Shown: piece after piece, positions 8,158 to 16,598 of the stretch
Layout of the letters: every line of letters starts with the position of its first letter
How positions within the stretch are numbered: the stretch's first letter is position 1
Origin: Candidatus Bathyarchaeota archaeon
Lineage (GTDB): Archaea > Thermoproteota > Bathyarchaeia > Bathyarchaeales > Bathycorpusculaceae
Length of the DNA: 64,000 bases
Assembly (NCBI GenBank): GCA_026014735.1
Contig: JAOZHT010000002.1
Span: forward strand, 496,001 to 560,000
Reading direction: 5' to 3'
Notes under the pieces: generated by a model
What the model was told of the DNA's origin: nothing
The model's input: the letters and a program-made list of their open reading frames with translations, nothing else
Database searches by the model: none
Made by a program: the position numbers and the translations under genes

Positions 8158-8748
8158 TTAGGCCCCTATAGAAAGCGTGTAGGTCTCCACCACGGCGCCG
8201 ATTATCAGCAGCAACGCGACGATACCGATGAATATGGCAAGGTACTTGAGTTCCCCCATCAAGCGTTTCTCACCCTGCATTATCCTCCTAAACAGCCAGA
8301 TGCTCTCCGCCATCCCAATCGAGTAAGACACGTATTCAAGCAGGAAAACCGCGCCAATTAGCGCCAAAGCCAGAAACGCCGTCGCCGCAGAAATCTCAGG
8401 GGTGGCTGTGGTTGCTCCGCTGGCGGCTTGGATTTCAAACACTGCCCGAAACGCCTGTCCCGTGCTGAAGAGTATGAACATGCCTATGCCGAATCCTGCA
8501 AGCGGCACAAACATGAGCAGGCAAAGTGGGAAGTTGTTGAGGAAGATATCTTGGACGAGGGTTCCCTGTTCATTGCCCTGCGTGAGGGTTTGGTTTAGCT
8601 GGTCACTTATCATTTTTGCCTGCGTTGGGCTCATGGGCACCATAAGACCGATTAATGTGGCTAAGACGGCAAGTACCAAAACGAAGAGGATTGAGTAGAT
8701 TCTTCTTTGTCGAAGCGAAGCCTTAATCCAGAACTGCGGATAATTCAT
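8158..8748 (-). CDS. SpoIIM-like integral membrane protein
   Basis: A 196-residue protein with about five transmembrane segments, resembling the SpoIIM/DUF95 family. After an N-terminal basic amphipathic stretch come a first helix (about 19-37), an extracellular-like loop, and the conserved NNFPLCLLMFVPLAGFGIG. The terminal helices include EYVSYSIGMAESIWLF. Bacterial SpoIIM acts in sporulation; archaeal homologues have no established role and cannot be sporulation proteins in the strict sense. It ends 7 bases from the convergent nadC stop. Confidence 0.75.
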   Translation of the reverse strand: MNYPQFWIKASLRQRRIYSILFVLVLAVLATLIGLMVPMSPTQAKMISDQLNQTLTQGNEQGTLVQDIFLNNFPLCLLMFVPLAGFGIGMFILFSTGQAFRAVFEIQAASGATTATPEISAATAFLALALIGAVFLLEYVSYSIGMAESIWLFRRIMQGEKRLMGELKYLAIFIGIVALLLIIGAVVETYTLSIGA

Positions 8749-8765
8749 GTCGTTTCCTCCAAACG

Positions 8766-9463
8766 TTATTTCGACGTGATTGTTAGAGCGCGAAAACCTC
8801 TCGCTACAGGGTTTAAGGTTTCACACAATTTAACCTTTCCCAGCAACCCGTCCGTATCCACCGCGAAGCTACATAGGTCATGCTCCCCGTTAAGCAGCGA
8901 ATGCAAATACACGCGGTCCCCAAGCACGGTGGGTCTGCAGTTCAGCGGCAACCCCAAAAGAAGCGGCGCGCCAGATTCCACTGCCCTCTTAGCCGCATAG
9001 AGAATGGCTTCTGCCCCCACGGTTAACTCGGCCACCCGCACAGGCACGCTTTCCTTGCCGATTGCCAGCATCTCGATGCCGTAGAGCCGCTTGATTTCAG
9101 CTGCGGTTTTGCGTAGTCGCGGCAGAATCTTTAGGATGTTTTGGCGCCCCGCCTTTGATGCGCGCATGTTTAAGAGCTCCACGGGCGAGAGGTCCTCGAT
9201 GGTGACGCCGCCTAAGGTCATGTCCAGATGCACCGCGTCCGCTTGGTTTGGGCAAGCAGCTGCAGGCACAGGGTGGCTTCATGCACAATCACTTCTAATC
9301 CGTTGTCGACTTCGCGGAAAATCGGCTCAGCTAACCGCAGAGTGGGTTCCCGGTAGGGGGGCTCAACTAGGACTGCAACTGAGGCAACAAGGTGAGTGGG
9401 CTGGAAAGTGGGGTCGAGGAGGGCTGCGCCTGAATCCGCCGCGATAACCTTCAAAGCTTTCAC
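8766..9463 (-). pseudogene. DUF4152-like archaeal protein, split by frameshift
   Basis: Two overlapping frames together give one protein. The first (9463 down to 9218) begins MKALKVIAADSGAALLDP and reaches EATLCLQLLAQTK. The second continues as ADAVHLDMTLGGVTIEDL to the stop at 8766. The join lies near 9240, and one added base (for example at AAGCGG) would fuse them into about 232 residues. The combined protein resembles an archaeal family of unknown function (DUF4152, named from memory). The downstream part alone could start at the Met at 9269, but that would place non-family residues before the conserved ADAVHLD. Either an assembly deletion or a true lesion. Confidence 0.7.
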
Positions 9464-9490
9464 TAAACAACAGGTGGGCTGCGTACAGAA

Positions 9491-10132
9491 TTAGGTTTCT
9501 GTTTGCCCCTCACATTTGGTCTTAAGGCCCAGAGCTAACAGGTACATTTCCGAGCTTTTCTGGCGGCTGGCCTGTGGCTTAACCAGCTGCACGGATTCAA
9601 AGTTGGCTTTGACCTCTGCGATGTAGTCGTTGAGTAAGTCGCCTTCGAAGACTTTAACAAAAAAGTTGCCGCCGTCTTTTAGGAGGCACCGCGCGATCTC
9701 CATGGCTTTGGTGGCTAAGTCAATTTGGCAGGCGTGGTCAACTTCCCAGATGCCTGTGACGTTGGGGGCTGCGTCGGATATGACGACGTCTGGTCTGCGG
9801 GGTAGAAACGAGAGAATCTGCTGGGCGATGTCGGGTTCTGTTAAGTCAGCTACGATGGTACGGATGTATTCCTGCGTGAATGGCTCGATGGGTTTCAGGT
9901 CGACGCCTAAAACGAAGCCGTGTTTCCCCGTCATTTTGCGGGCTGCCTGAATCCATCCGCCCGGCGCCGCGCCAAGATCCACCACGACGTCGCGGAATTT
10001 GATGAAGCCATATTTGCTGTTGGCTTGCACTAGCTTGTAGGTGCTTCGGCTACGGTAGTTTTCGGCTTTAGCTTTCTTGTAGTAAAACTCGTTTTTACGT
10101 TCACGTATCCATGCTTTCGGCGTCGGAATCAT
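9491..10132 (-). CDS. rlmE: rRNA 2'-O-methyltransferase, RlmE/FtsJ family
   Basis: SAM-dependent methyltransferase expected to methylate a ribose 2'-hydroxyl in 23S rRNA. The 213-residue protein shows the SAM-binding motif VVDLGAAPGGWIQAA near residues 49-63. The catalytic K-D-K-E set appears as YRSRSTYKL, SDAAPNVTG, and FFVKVFEG. Its start overlaps the end of the upstream TFE-beta-like gene by 32 bases, so the two are translated from one message. This pairing places an RNA-modification gene under the same control as a transcription factor gene. Confidence 0.93.
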   Translation of the reverse strand: MIPTPKAWIRERKNEFYYKKAKAENYRSRSTYKLVQANSKYGFIKFRDVVVDLGAAPGGWIQAARKMTGKHGFVLGVDLKPIEPFTQEYIRTIVADLTEPDIAQQILSFLPRRPDVVISDAAPNVTGIWEVDHACQIDLATKAMEIARCLLKDGGNFFVKVFEGDLLNDYIAEVKANFESVQLVKPQASRQKSSEMYLLALGLKTKCEGQTET

Positions 10133-10544
10133 CCTCGGACAGAATAGGTTCAGCAGTTACGCTTAGAGCCTCAGGTGCTGCTGCGGGTGCGGGTTCTTTT
10201 CCCAGATTAAGTATCCAGTCGGTGAGGCGCTGGCAGTTTTTGGGGGAAATGGCGGTTGTGGGGTCGCATCGTGCGTTGTCGGGGCAGAGCAGGCAGGGGC
10301 AGTCAATGATGGTTTCGATGGATGCGGGAAGCCGTTTGGGGTAGAGCCTATAGGTCCATCTGCCTTCCTGAAGTTCCTTTTCCCGGCGGATAAGGCCCTT
10401 CTCTTCGAGTTTGATGCTGACGCGGCTGCCTTCGCGGCTGCTTGCGCCTAGTTCCCGCCATAAATCTGATTGAAGCACTCCCTGATAGCCGGTGCCTACA
10501 ACATAGTGGAGTGCTTTCTGTTCAAGGTCGTTACGCTTTGGCAT
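10101..10544 (-). CDS. TFE-beta / RPC39-like winged-helix Fe-S protein
   Basis: A 147-residue protein with an N-terminal winged helix (about 1-75: DLEQKALHYVV, QSDLWRELG, KLEEKGLIRRE). A four-cysteine cluster follows at about 82-105: CPCLLCPDNARC and, ten residues on, SPKNC before TDWIL. This arrangement matches the archaeal TFE-beta / eukaryotic RPC39 family, in which the cysteines hold a cubane Fe-S cluster and the protein joins TFE-alpha to open the promoter for RNA polymerase. The acidic C-terminal tail is unusual. Alternative: a generic MarR-like regulator, made less likely by the cysteine pattern followed by W-I-L. Confidence 0.72.
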   Translation of the reverse strand: MPKRNDLEQKALHYVVGTGYQGVLQSDLWRELGASSREGSRVSIKLEEKGLIRREKELQEGRWTYRLYPKRLPASIETIIDCPCLLCPDNARCDPTTAISPKNCQRLTDWILNLGKEPAPAAAPEALSVTAEPILSEDDSDAESMDT

Positions 10545-10627
10545 GTTAGGGTCAATTCCAAATAATACAGTAATATAAGCGTTGGATTCAAATAAAAATA
10601 TGTATCCCCACAGTAGTGTGGAACCAA

Positions 10628-11650
10628 ATGAATAACACAGTGCAACAGAGGGGCAAATTCTGCCTAGGCATCGAATCCTCAGCAGATGACTTCGGCGTCG
10701 GAGTCGCCGACTTCAACGGCGAAATCTTAGCCAACGTCTCCGACAGCTACATCCCAGCGGAAGGCGGCATACACCCCCGGGAGGCAGCAAGGCACCATGC
10801 CGAAGTCGCCGACCAAGTCGTCAGCGAAGCCCTCCTAAAAGCAAACGTAAAAGCCTCCCAGTTAACCTGCATCGCGTTCTCGCAGGGCCCCGGCTTGGGA
10901 CCCAGCCTCCGAACAGGCGCAACCGTCGCCCGAGCCCTCGCCTCCTACCTGTCTGTGCCGCTGGTCGGCGTAAACCACTCCGTGGCGCATATCGAAATCG
11001 GCAAACTCCAAACCGGCGCCGCCGACCCCGTAACGCTCTACGCCTCAGGAGGCAACACCATGGTCACCGCCTATGAGTCAGGCAGATACCGCATCTTCGG
11101 AGAAACCCTCGACATCGCATTGGGCAACTGCCTAGACGTGTTTGCCAGGGAAGCGGGGCTTAAGCACAAAAAGGGGTTGCCGCTGGGCGCCGCCATCGAG
11201 CAACTTGCATTGAAAGGCAAAAAACTCGTTCCGCTGCCCTACGTGGTGAAAGGGATGGATTTATCTCTCAGCGGATTGTTGACGGCGGCTACGGCGGCGC
11301 TGCAGAAGGGCGCTGGACTGGAGGATGTTTGCTTTAGCCTTCAGGAACACGCGTTTTCGATGGTGACGGAGGTGACGGAGCGGGCGCTGGCTCACACCGA
11401 AAAACGGGAGGTGCTGCTCACCGGCGGCGTCGCGGCGAATAAGCGGCTGCAGGGGATGCTTTCTGTCATCGCGGGGGAGCATGGCGCCAAATTCAGTGTG
11501 GTTCCAATGCAGTATGCCACGGATAATGGCGCGATGATTGCTTGGACAGGAACGCTTGCGTATAGGTATGGGTTGACGGTGCCGCTTGAGGAAAGCATGG
11601 TTCGGCTGCGGTGGCGGGCTGACAGGGTGGATGTGCCATGGATACAATAG
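10628..11650 (+). CDS. kae1: KEOPS subunit Kae1, tRNA t6A transferase
   Basis: Catalytic ASKHA-fold subunit of KEOPS; it transfers the threonylcarbamoyl group to A37 of ANN-decoding tRNAs. The metal-site histidines are visible in the conserved region NHSVAHIEIG near residue 118. Other family segments are GIESSADDFGVG at the N-terminus, GPGLGPSLRTG, and LTGGVAANKRL near residue 260. The ATG at 10628 is favoured over GTG 10616; a TATA-like box lies at about 10570-10577. Bud32 starts 13 bases before its stop, so the two are translationally coupled; in some archaea they are fused. Confidence 0.96.
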   Translation: MNNTVQQRGKFCLGIESSADDFGVGVADFNGEILANVSDSYIPAEGGIHPREAARHHAEVADQVVSEALLKANVKASQLTCIAFSQGPGLGPSLRTGATVARALASYLSVPLVGVNHSVAHIEIGKLQTGAADPVTLYASGGNTMVTAYESGRYRIFGETLDIALGNCLDVFAREAGLKHKKGLPLGAAIEQLALKGKKLVPLPYVVKGMDLSLSGLLTAATAALQKGAGLEDVCFSLQEHAFSMVTEVTERALAHTEKREVLLTGGVAANKRLQGMLSVIAGEHGAKFSVVPMQYATDNGAMIAWTGTLAYRYGLTVPLEESMVRLRWRADRVDVPWIQ

Positions 11651-12306
11651 ATAAGACGCCGCGGGCGCGGCTAATCAAAAAAGGCGCCGAAGCCAGCCTC
11701 TTCCAAACAGAGTGGCACGGCAAAGAGGCAGTGCTGAAAGTCCGCGTGCCCAAACGTTACCGCCCCGCCGAGTTGGACCGGCAAATCCGCAGCTACCGCA
11801 CCATCCATGAACCCCAGCTAATGCATGAAGCCAAAGCCGCAGGCGTACCTACACCGCTGATTTACATGGTTAACGTGCCCGACGCCACCATAGTTATGGA
11901 GTACATCGAGGGCAGACAGGTAAAGCAGGTCCTCAATCAAGCCTCCCAGCAGATTCGCCAGCAGCTTTGCATCCAAATCGGGGAAGCCACAGCCAAACTC
12001 CACAAATCTGGGTTAATCCACGGCGACTTAACCACCTCCAACATGATCCTGGCAGGCGACGGCAGAATCTTCTTTGTCGACTTCGGGCTGGGCGAGAAAA
12101 ACCTGGAAGTGGAAGCCCGAGGCGTGGATTTGCATTTGCTTAAACGTGCCCTGCAGAGCACCCATTTTGGTTTCTGGGAGGAATGCTTCCAGGGGGTGCT
12201 TTGTGGCTATGGCACCGTGTTGGGCGTGGAGGCGGCGGAAAAGGTTTATGAGAAAATCCGTGAGATAGAGAGGCGTGGACGCTATGTTGAGGAACGCAGG
12301 CAGTAA
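11638..12306 (+). CDS. bud32: KEOPS subunit Bud32, atypical kinase/ATPase
   Basis: The small RIO-like kinase of KEOPS; it hydrolyses ATP to support Kae1. The 222-residue protein has a Lys-containing strand (GKEAVLKVRVPKRYR), the catalytic loop IHGDLTTSNMIL near residue 126, and the metal-binding DFG equivalent FVDFGLGE near 145. It lacks large kinase lobes, as the family does. It overlaps kae1 by 13 bases and the following nucleotidase gene by about 20, so three genes form one compact operon. Confidence 0.96.
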   Translation: MDTIDKTPRARLIKKGAEASLFQTEWHGKEAVLKVRVPKRYRPAELDRQIRSYRTIHEPQLMHEAKAAGVPTPLIYMVNVPDATIVMEYIEGRQVKQVLNQASQQIRQQLCIQIGEATAKLHKSGLIHGDLTTSNMILAGDGRIFFVDFGLGEKNLEVEARGVDLHLLKRALQSTHFGFWEECFQGVLCGYGTVLGVEAAEKVYEKIREIERRGRYVEERRQ

Positions 12307-12925
12307 TGGGCTACTTGGGGGCAAAGTGGTGCTTTTCGCCACCGGCAACGTTAACAAATTCAACGAAGCCCGCGCTATCCTTGGCGCATATGGCGTCTCG
12401 GTGGGGATGCTTCGGCTTAAAGGCGACGAAATCCAAAGCGACAGCCTCATGGAAATCGCCCAGAAAAGCGTCCGCTACGCCTACGGGCGATGTGGATTGC
12501 CCATTTTTGTAGAGGACGCAGGCTTATTCATCGATGCACTCGGCGGCTTCCCGGGGCCCTACGCAGCCTACGCGTACAGAACCATCCATAACAGCGGCAT
12601 CCTCAAACTCATGGAGGACAAAGCCGACAGAAACGCCACTTTCCGATCCGTTATATCCTACCTCGACGGCAGCGTCCCCTGTCAACCCAAGAGTTTTCTG
12701 GGTGAATCCAGAGGCACAATCACGGTGGCGGAGCGGCGTGAGGCGGGCAAGTCAGGTTTTGGCTTTGACCCCATCTTTCAGCCGGAGGGCAGCAGGAAAA
12801 CCTTCGCGGAGATGACTATCGGCGAGAAGAATGGTTTTTCGCATCGGGCCTGTGCGCTCCGCAGATTCGCGGAGTGGTACCAAACCCATGTTGCATCTGA
12901 GGCGGCTTCTTCAGCGGTTGAATAA
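12284..12925 (+). CDS. XTP/dITP pyrophosphatase (Ham1/RdgB)
   Basis: Hydrolyses non-canonical purine nucleoside triphosphates (XTP, ITP, dITP) to the monophosphates, keeping them out of nucleic acids. Seen motifs: LFATGNVNKFNEAR near the N-terminus, VEDAGLFIDALGGFPGPY near residue 75, and GKSGFGFDPIF near 160. The family usually starts just before the first of these, so a GTG near 12326 is an alternative to the ATG at 12284, which overlaps bud32. Third gene of the kae1 operon. Confidence 0.94.
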   Translation: MLRNAGSNGLLGGKVVLFATGNVNKFNEARAILGAYGVSVGMLRLKGDEIQSDSLMEIAQKSVRYAYGRCGLPIFVEDAGLFIDALGGFPGPYAAYAYRTIHNSGILKLMEDKADRNATFRSVISYLDGSVPCQPKSFLGESRGTITVAERREAGKSGFGFDPIFQPEGSRKTFAEMTIGEKNGFSHRACALRRFAEWYQTHVASEAASSAVE

Positions 12926-12969
12926 AACGTTATAAGCGTCAGCTATCCCCATTGCTGGAGGAACCAATC

Positions 12970-13545
12970 TTGAATGCCAACCGAGCGGTTAAGGGAAACA
13001 TGCTGAGTACAGTGGCGGCTTTGCTGGCTGTCGCGTTAGTTGCATGCGCAAGCATGATCTGCGTAGTCTATTCGCCTCAGATTGATTCGCAGGCAAAAAC
13101 CATAACAGAGCAGAACCAGCAGAAATGGAAAATGAACCAAACCATCGGCGACCTTGAGGGGCAGGTGGAGGATTTGCAGGGTCAACTGCAGTCGCTGCGG
13201 GAGAGATACACCGCTAACCTCGTCACCGCGTTGGGCGTCGCCGACGTGGCATCCAACGACTCTAGCCTGCGGCACCTCTTCATACAGGGCACCGTCATGA
13301 ACACGGGTGTGGTGGCAGCCGCCAACGCGGGTTTGCACGTCAAGGGCTACGGCGCCAGCCATGAAGTGCTCATTGACCTGACAACTTCTCTTGACAGCTA
13401 CGCAACCTACCAGAATGGCTTCGCCTCTGCCCAGTCGCTGTCAACGCTGTATCCGACCCAGATCCAGACCATCAACATAGCCATCTACCACGAGGGAACC
13501 GTCGTGGACTGGAGCATAACGCCCCTCTGCGACGACGCCTCCTAA
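12970..13545 (+). CDS. Signal-anchored coiled-coil envelope protein
   Basis: Unrecognised family, 191 residues. An N-terminal transmembrane segment (about residues 11-33, MLSTVAALLAVALVACAS) is followed by a short coiled coil rich in Gln, Glu and Leu (about 45-75). A C-terminal beta-rich domain contains FIQGTVMNTGVVAAANAGL, which looks like the immunoglobulin-like fold of FxLYD-type domains. It probably faces the outside of the cell. The TTG start at 12970 is chosen because a strong GGAGG lies at 12957-12961, eight bases before it; the earlier TTG at 12952 overlaps that site. Confidence 0.6.
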   Translation: MNANRAVKGNMLSTVAALLAVALVACASMICVVYSPQIDSQAKTITEQNQQKWKMNQTIGDLEGQVEDLQGQLQSLRERYTANLVTALGVADVASNDSSLRHLFIQGTVMNTGVVAAANAGLHVKGYGASHEVLIDLTTSLDSYATYQNGFASAQSLSTLYPTQIQTINIAIYHEGTVVDWSITPLCDDAS

Positions 13546-13616
13546 ACGCTGCTCTAAGCAGGGGGCTAAAAAGTGTTATATTGCTAATGCTGCATATTTG
13601 CAAATGGGCATTGGGC

Positions 13617-14114
13617 ATGAGTAACCATACAAAGAAAGACCGCGACTGGGGCTGGCATGAAGGCTTAATCTCCGCCCTCGCATTCGGCGGCTTCCTCATT
13701 ATTTTGGGCGTCGTCTTTGGGTTAACCCCTGGGATTTCAGGGCAAACCATCGACTTCTTCACCGACATAACCGCCGTTAGCTACCCCGCAATCAACGGCA
13801 ACATCATCCTGCCTGCACCCGCCGACCCCTCAGCCCACCTGGGATTCTACGTTGCAGTCCTAAGTTTCTTTGTCGGCATCGCGGTTCTGCAGGTAGTTAT
13901 CTTGGCGCTTCGACTCTGGTACCACTCACGCCTTGGACGCATAGCGGAAACCGTGGGCAACCTGGTTTTCTGGGCAGGCGGCGCTGTGGCAGCGTACGTG
14001 TTTCTGCTGGCGGGCACCTTGACGGGGTGGTTTACGTTCTGGGCGATGCTGCTTATAATCGTGGGTATCTCGCTGATTGTAAGGGGCCTTATCATCTTTG
14101 CTAAGAGACATTAA
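13617..14114 (+). CDS. Polytopic membrane protein, unknown family
   Basis: A 165-residue protein with four predicted membrane helices: about 17-38, 75-100, 110-132 and 137-160. A polar 35-residue loop lies between the first two (PGISGQTIDFFTDITAV and beyond). The N-terminus is charged (MSNHTKKDRDWGWHEG) and likely cytoplasmic. It follows the coiled-coil envelope gene by 70 bases on the same strand, with a TATA-like sequence at about 13575-13581 that may give it its own promoter. No catalytic motif seen, so function is left open. Confidence 0.65.
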   Translation: MSNHTKKDRDWGWHEGLISALAFGGFLIILGVVFGLTPGISGQTIDFFTDITAVSYPAINGNIILPAPADPSAHLGFYVAVLSFFVGIAVLQVVILALRLWYHSRLGRIAETVGNLVFWAGGAVAAYVFLLAGTLTGWFTFWAMLLIIVGISLIVRGLIIFAKRH

Positions 14115-14233
14115 ACCTCCCCTGACATCTACTCTTGGGCTGTGGAGGATTCATTTTCTTTTTTTCGGCGGCTTAGACTAGCTACTTTTAAATATTGGTG
14201 CAGTGTGGTTAAGGTGCACAATGTGGTGTAACG

Positions 14234-14674
14234 ATGCCAAAGCAAGAAAAAGGGAAATCACATTCAGTTCGTCCAGTCAGCAGGCGCCCACCTAGCTGGT
14301 GCAAGTACCAGCCTGAGGAAGTTGAAGCCTTCATCATTAAACTCGCCAAGGAAGGCCACAGCATGAGCAGTATAGGCACGGTTCTACGTGACCAATACGC
14401 GATTCCATTGGCTAAGCCGATTACGGGTAAAAGCATAAGCGACACGCTTAAAGCCTCAAATCTGGCTCCGCCTATGCCTGAGGACCTATCTGACCTCATG
14501 AAGAAAGCCACACGCCTCGCCGTCCACATGGACAAAAACAAGAAAGACCTCCATAACAAACGCAACATGCAGATCATCGAAGCCCGCATCCACAAACTCA
14601 GCCGCTACTACAAACGCGAAGGCGTAGTTGACAAGAGCTTCAAGTACAAGGCAAAAATCGCCTCAGTAACCTAA
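14234..14674 (+). CDS. rps15: Ribosomal protein uS15
   Basis: Small-subunit ribosomal protein S15, archaeal/eukaryotic form of 146 residues with the N-terminal extension missing from bacteria. Conserved segments include SRRPPSWCKYQPEEVEAFI, MSSIGTVLRDQYAIP and RIHKLSRYYKREG. It binds 16S rRNA in the platform. A TATA-like TTTAAATA lies about 45 bases upstream. It is followed by a strong palindromic terminator-like site and then recJ and pcc1, a neighbourhood conserved in many archaea. Confidence 0.97.
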   Translation: MPKQEKGKSHSVRPVSRRPPSWCKYQPEEVEAFIIKLAKEGHSMSSIGTVLRDQYAIPLAKPITGKSISDTLKASNLAPPMPEDLSDLMKKATRLAVHMDKNKKDLHNKRNMQIIEARIHKLSRYYKREGVVDKSFKYKAKIASVT

Positions 14675-14685
14675 ACTATCTCTTT

Positions 14686-14721
14686 CCCCAAATTTGGGGC
14701 TTTTAGTTTTTCTTATTCTTC
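14686..14721 (+). terminator. Hairpin plus T-rich terminator after rps15
   Basis: The perfect 14-base palindrome CCCCAAATTTGGGG (14686-14699) is followed by CTTTTAGTTTTTCTTATTCTT, twelve bases after the rps15 stop. This resembles an intrinsic terminator; in archaea the T-run alone is often enough. A TATA-like TTTAAAT at about 14732 then serves recJ. Confidence 0.6.
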
Positions 14722-14773
14722 TATGCGCCAGCTTTAAATCTGGAAAACGCCACTCATAGCAGAAGTGAATTGC

Positions 14774-16237
14774 ATGGCGCAGAACGATTCCATCGAGAAA
14801 TTCATAGCACAATCCAAAGAAGCAGCCAAAGTCATCGTGGAAACCGCAAAAAACGACGGCTTCATCAGCTGCTTTAGCCACCTCGACGCTGACGGCGTAG
14901 CCGCCGCAGGCATCATGGGCAAGATGCTTAGCCGCCTCGACGCACGCTTCCGCATCCGCGTCATGCAATGGGTAGATGAGAAAATCATTGAGGAAGTCAC
15001 CGCCGGCAAGCCGCAGCTGGTCATCTTGACGGATTTTGGCAGCGGCTACCTGGATTTACTCAACGAAAAAATTCCGGGCAGCAAAATCGTTATCCTCGAC
15101 CATCACCAAATCACCGGAGACGCCAAAAACCCCAACTTTACCATGCTCAACCCCCACGTCTACGGCATAGACGGCGCAACCGAGGTCAGCGGCTCAGGCG
15201 TGGCATACTTCGCAGCCAAAGCAGTCAACCCCGCCAACGTGGACTTAGCCCCCATCGCCATAGTCGGCGCATTGGGCGACATGCAGGACAAGTATGAGCA
15301 ACGCAGCCTCAAAGGCCTAAACGAAATCATAGTCCAAGACGGCCAAGCCGCCGGCTTAGTCAAAGTCGTAAAAGACCTCACCTTCTTCGGCCGTGAAACC
15401 CGCCCCATCCACAAGATGCTCGCCTCCACCACCAACCCCTTCATCCCCGGCCTCAGCGGCCAAGAAACCGAATCCCTCAACTTCGTAACAAACCTCGGCT
15501 TCCCCCTCAAGGCTGGCGAGAAGCTCCGCAGCCTCTGCGACTTAACCGCTGAGGAACGCAAAACCCTCTGCTCGGCGCTGGCGGACTATTTGCTCTCCAA
15601 GGGACTGCATCTTGAAGTCGAGAACCTCATCGGCAACATCTACATCCTCGCCAAAGAGGAACCCAACACTGCCCTGCGGGATGGACGCGAGTTCTCGGTG
15701 CTTTTGAACTCCACGGGCCGCATGGATCGCCCAAGCCTTGGCATAGCCATCTGTATGGGAGACCGCAAAGCCGCCCTTGAAGACGCTAACAAGCTGCTGG
15801 AGGATTATCGCCGAAGCATCAACAAGTATCTGGGCTGGGTAGCAGAGAAACCTGAGCGCCTCCGCGAGTTCCAGAACGTGTACGTTATTTTTGGGGAGGA
15901 CCAGATTAACGAGAAAATCATCGGAACTGTCAGCAGCATCCTTGTCTCGACGCTTGCCAACAACCTTAAGCCGCTGCTGGCGTTCGCCAACATCAAAGAG
16001 GAGAACGCCGCCAAATTCTCTGGGCGAACCACCGAGGCAGCAGTGCAGGCGGGCGTGAACCTCGGCGACGTCATGCGCATTGCCTCTGAGCAGAACGGCG
16101 GCAAAGGCGGTGGACACAACATCGCAGCGGGCTCGCAGGTTCCGCTTGACAAAATCGAGGCGTTCCTAAAAACAGCCGACGAATTGGTGGGGCGGCAGCT
16201 GAAGGGGGAGAAGCTTGCAGGCGACAGTCACGCTTAG
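14774..16237 (+). CDS. recJ: RecJ-like DHH-family phosphoesterase
   Basis: An archaeal DHH/DHHA1 protein of 487 residues, related to RecJ and to the GINS-associated nuclease/Cdc45 group. The N-terminal metal-binding motifs are SHLDADGVAAAG near residue 33, VILTDFGSGYLD near 83 and VILDHHQITGD near 103 (DHH). The C-terminal DHHA1-type motif is GGKGGGHNIAAGS. Family members hydrolyse single-stranded DNA or RNA; those bound to GINS take part in replication. Motifs appear complete, so it should be active. The ATG at 14774 is preferred to the one at 14765. It overlaps pcc1 by 23 bases. Confidence 0.9.
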   Translation: MAQNDSIEKFIAQSKEAAKVIVETAKNDGFISCFSHLDADGVAAAGIMGKMLSRLDARFRIRVMQWVDEKIIEEVTAGKPQLVILTDFGSGYLDLLNEKIPGSKIVILDHHQITGDAKNPNFTMLNPHVYGIDGATEVSGSGVAYFAAKAVNPANVDLAPIAIVGALGDMQDKYEQRSLKGLNEIIVQDGQAAGLVKVVKDLTFFGRETRPIHKMLASTTNPFIPGLSGQETESLNFVTNLGFPLKAGEKLRSLCDLTAEERKTLCSALADYLLSKGLHLEVENLIGNIYILAKEEPNTALRDGREFSVLLNSTGRMDRPSLGIAICMGDRKAALEDANKLLEDYRRSINKYLGWVAEKPERLREFQNVYVIFGEDQINEKIIGTVSSILVSTLANNLKPLLAFANIKEENAAKFSGRTTEAAVQAGVNLGDVMRIASEQNGGKGGGHNIAAGSQVPLDKIEAFLKTADELVGRQLKGEKLAGDSHA

Positions 16238-16457
16238 CTACAGCGATGCAAAGATGGCGGAGGCAGTTGCCAAGGCGGTGTCGCCTGACAACCACAAGAC
16301 GCCCCCGGGGCTAAGCATTGTTACGGTTCAACAGGACAAAAAAGTGGTTACGGAAATAGTCTGCAGCGGCAAACTCGCCACCTTCACCGCCACCATCGAC
16401 GATTTGCTTTCCTGCGCATCCACAGCGGAGAAAACAGTTAAAGCAATAACAAAATAA
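16215..16457 (+). CDS. pcc1: KEOPS subunit Pcc1
   Basis: An 80-residue dimerising subunit of the KEOPS tRNA-modification complex. It has the beta-alpha-beta-beta-alpha layout of the family: an initial strand (QATVTLSYSD), an early helix (KMAEAVAKAVSPDN), the central VVTEIVCSGKLATFTATIDD and a final helix (CASTAEKTVKAI). The TTG at 16215 is used as start and is preceded by a GGGGGAG site inside the end of recJ, showing translational coupling. With kae1 and bud32 at 10.6-12.3 kb, three of the four core KEOPS genes are in this window; Cgi121 is not. Confidence 0.9.
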   Translation: MQATVTLSYSDAKMAEAVAKAVSPDNHKTPPGLSIVTVQQDKKVVTEIVCSGKLATFTATIDDLLSCASTAEKTVKAITK

Positions 16458-16500
16458 TTCTTCGTAGAGCAGGGACTAACAGACAGAAAAGAAAACCGTT

Positions 16501-16598
16501 TTTGCCTATAAATAGAGGGGGGTAGAGGCTGCTGGAGCAGCAGACACCCCGCTTATGTCGCCATAGGCAGGGGGAATGACGTAGAGAGCAGCAGGATC
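16501..16598 (+). repeat. Dispersed TATA/G-run repeat, copy A
   Basis: Plus-strand copy of a four-copy intergenic element. Box TATAAATA at 16507-16514 is followed by AGGGGGGTAGAG, a GCTGCT-GG-AGCAGC hairpin (about 16529-16542), CAGACACCCC and GCTTATGTCGC. A degenerate second box (CATAGGCAGGGGG) sits 55 bases after the first and is followed by GAGAGCAGCAG. It lies between convergent genes, so it is not a promoter for either. Confidence 0.7.

Noticed and set aside
14137-14180. Candidate small gene before rps15
   Set aside because: Only a short T-rich stretch with no open frame of useful length; more likely the terminator of the upstream membrane gene.
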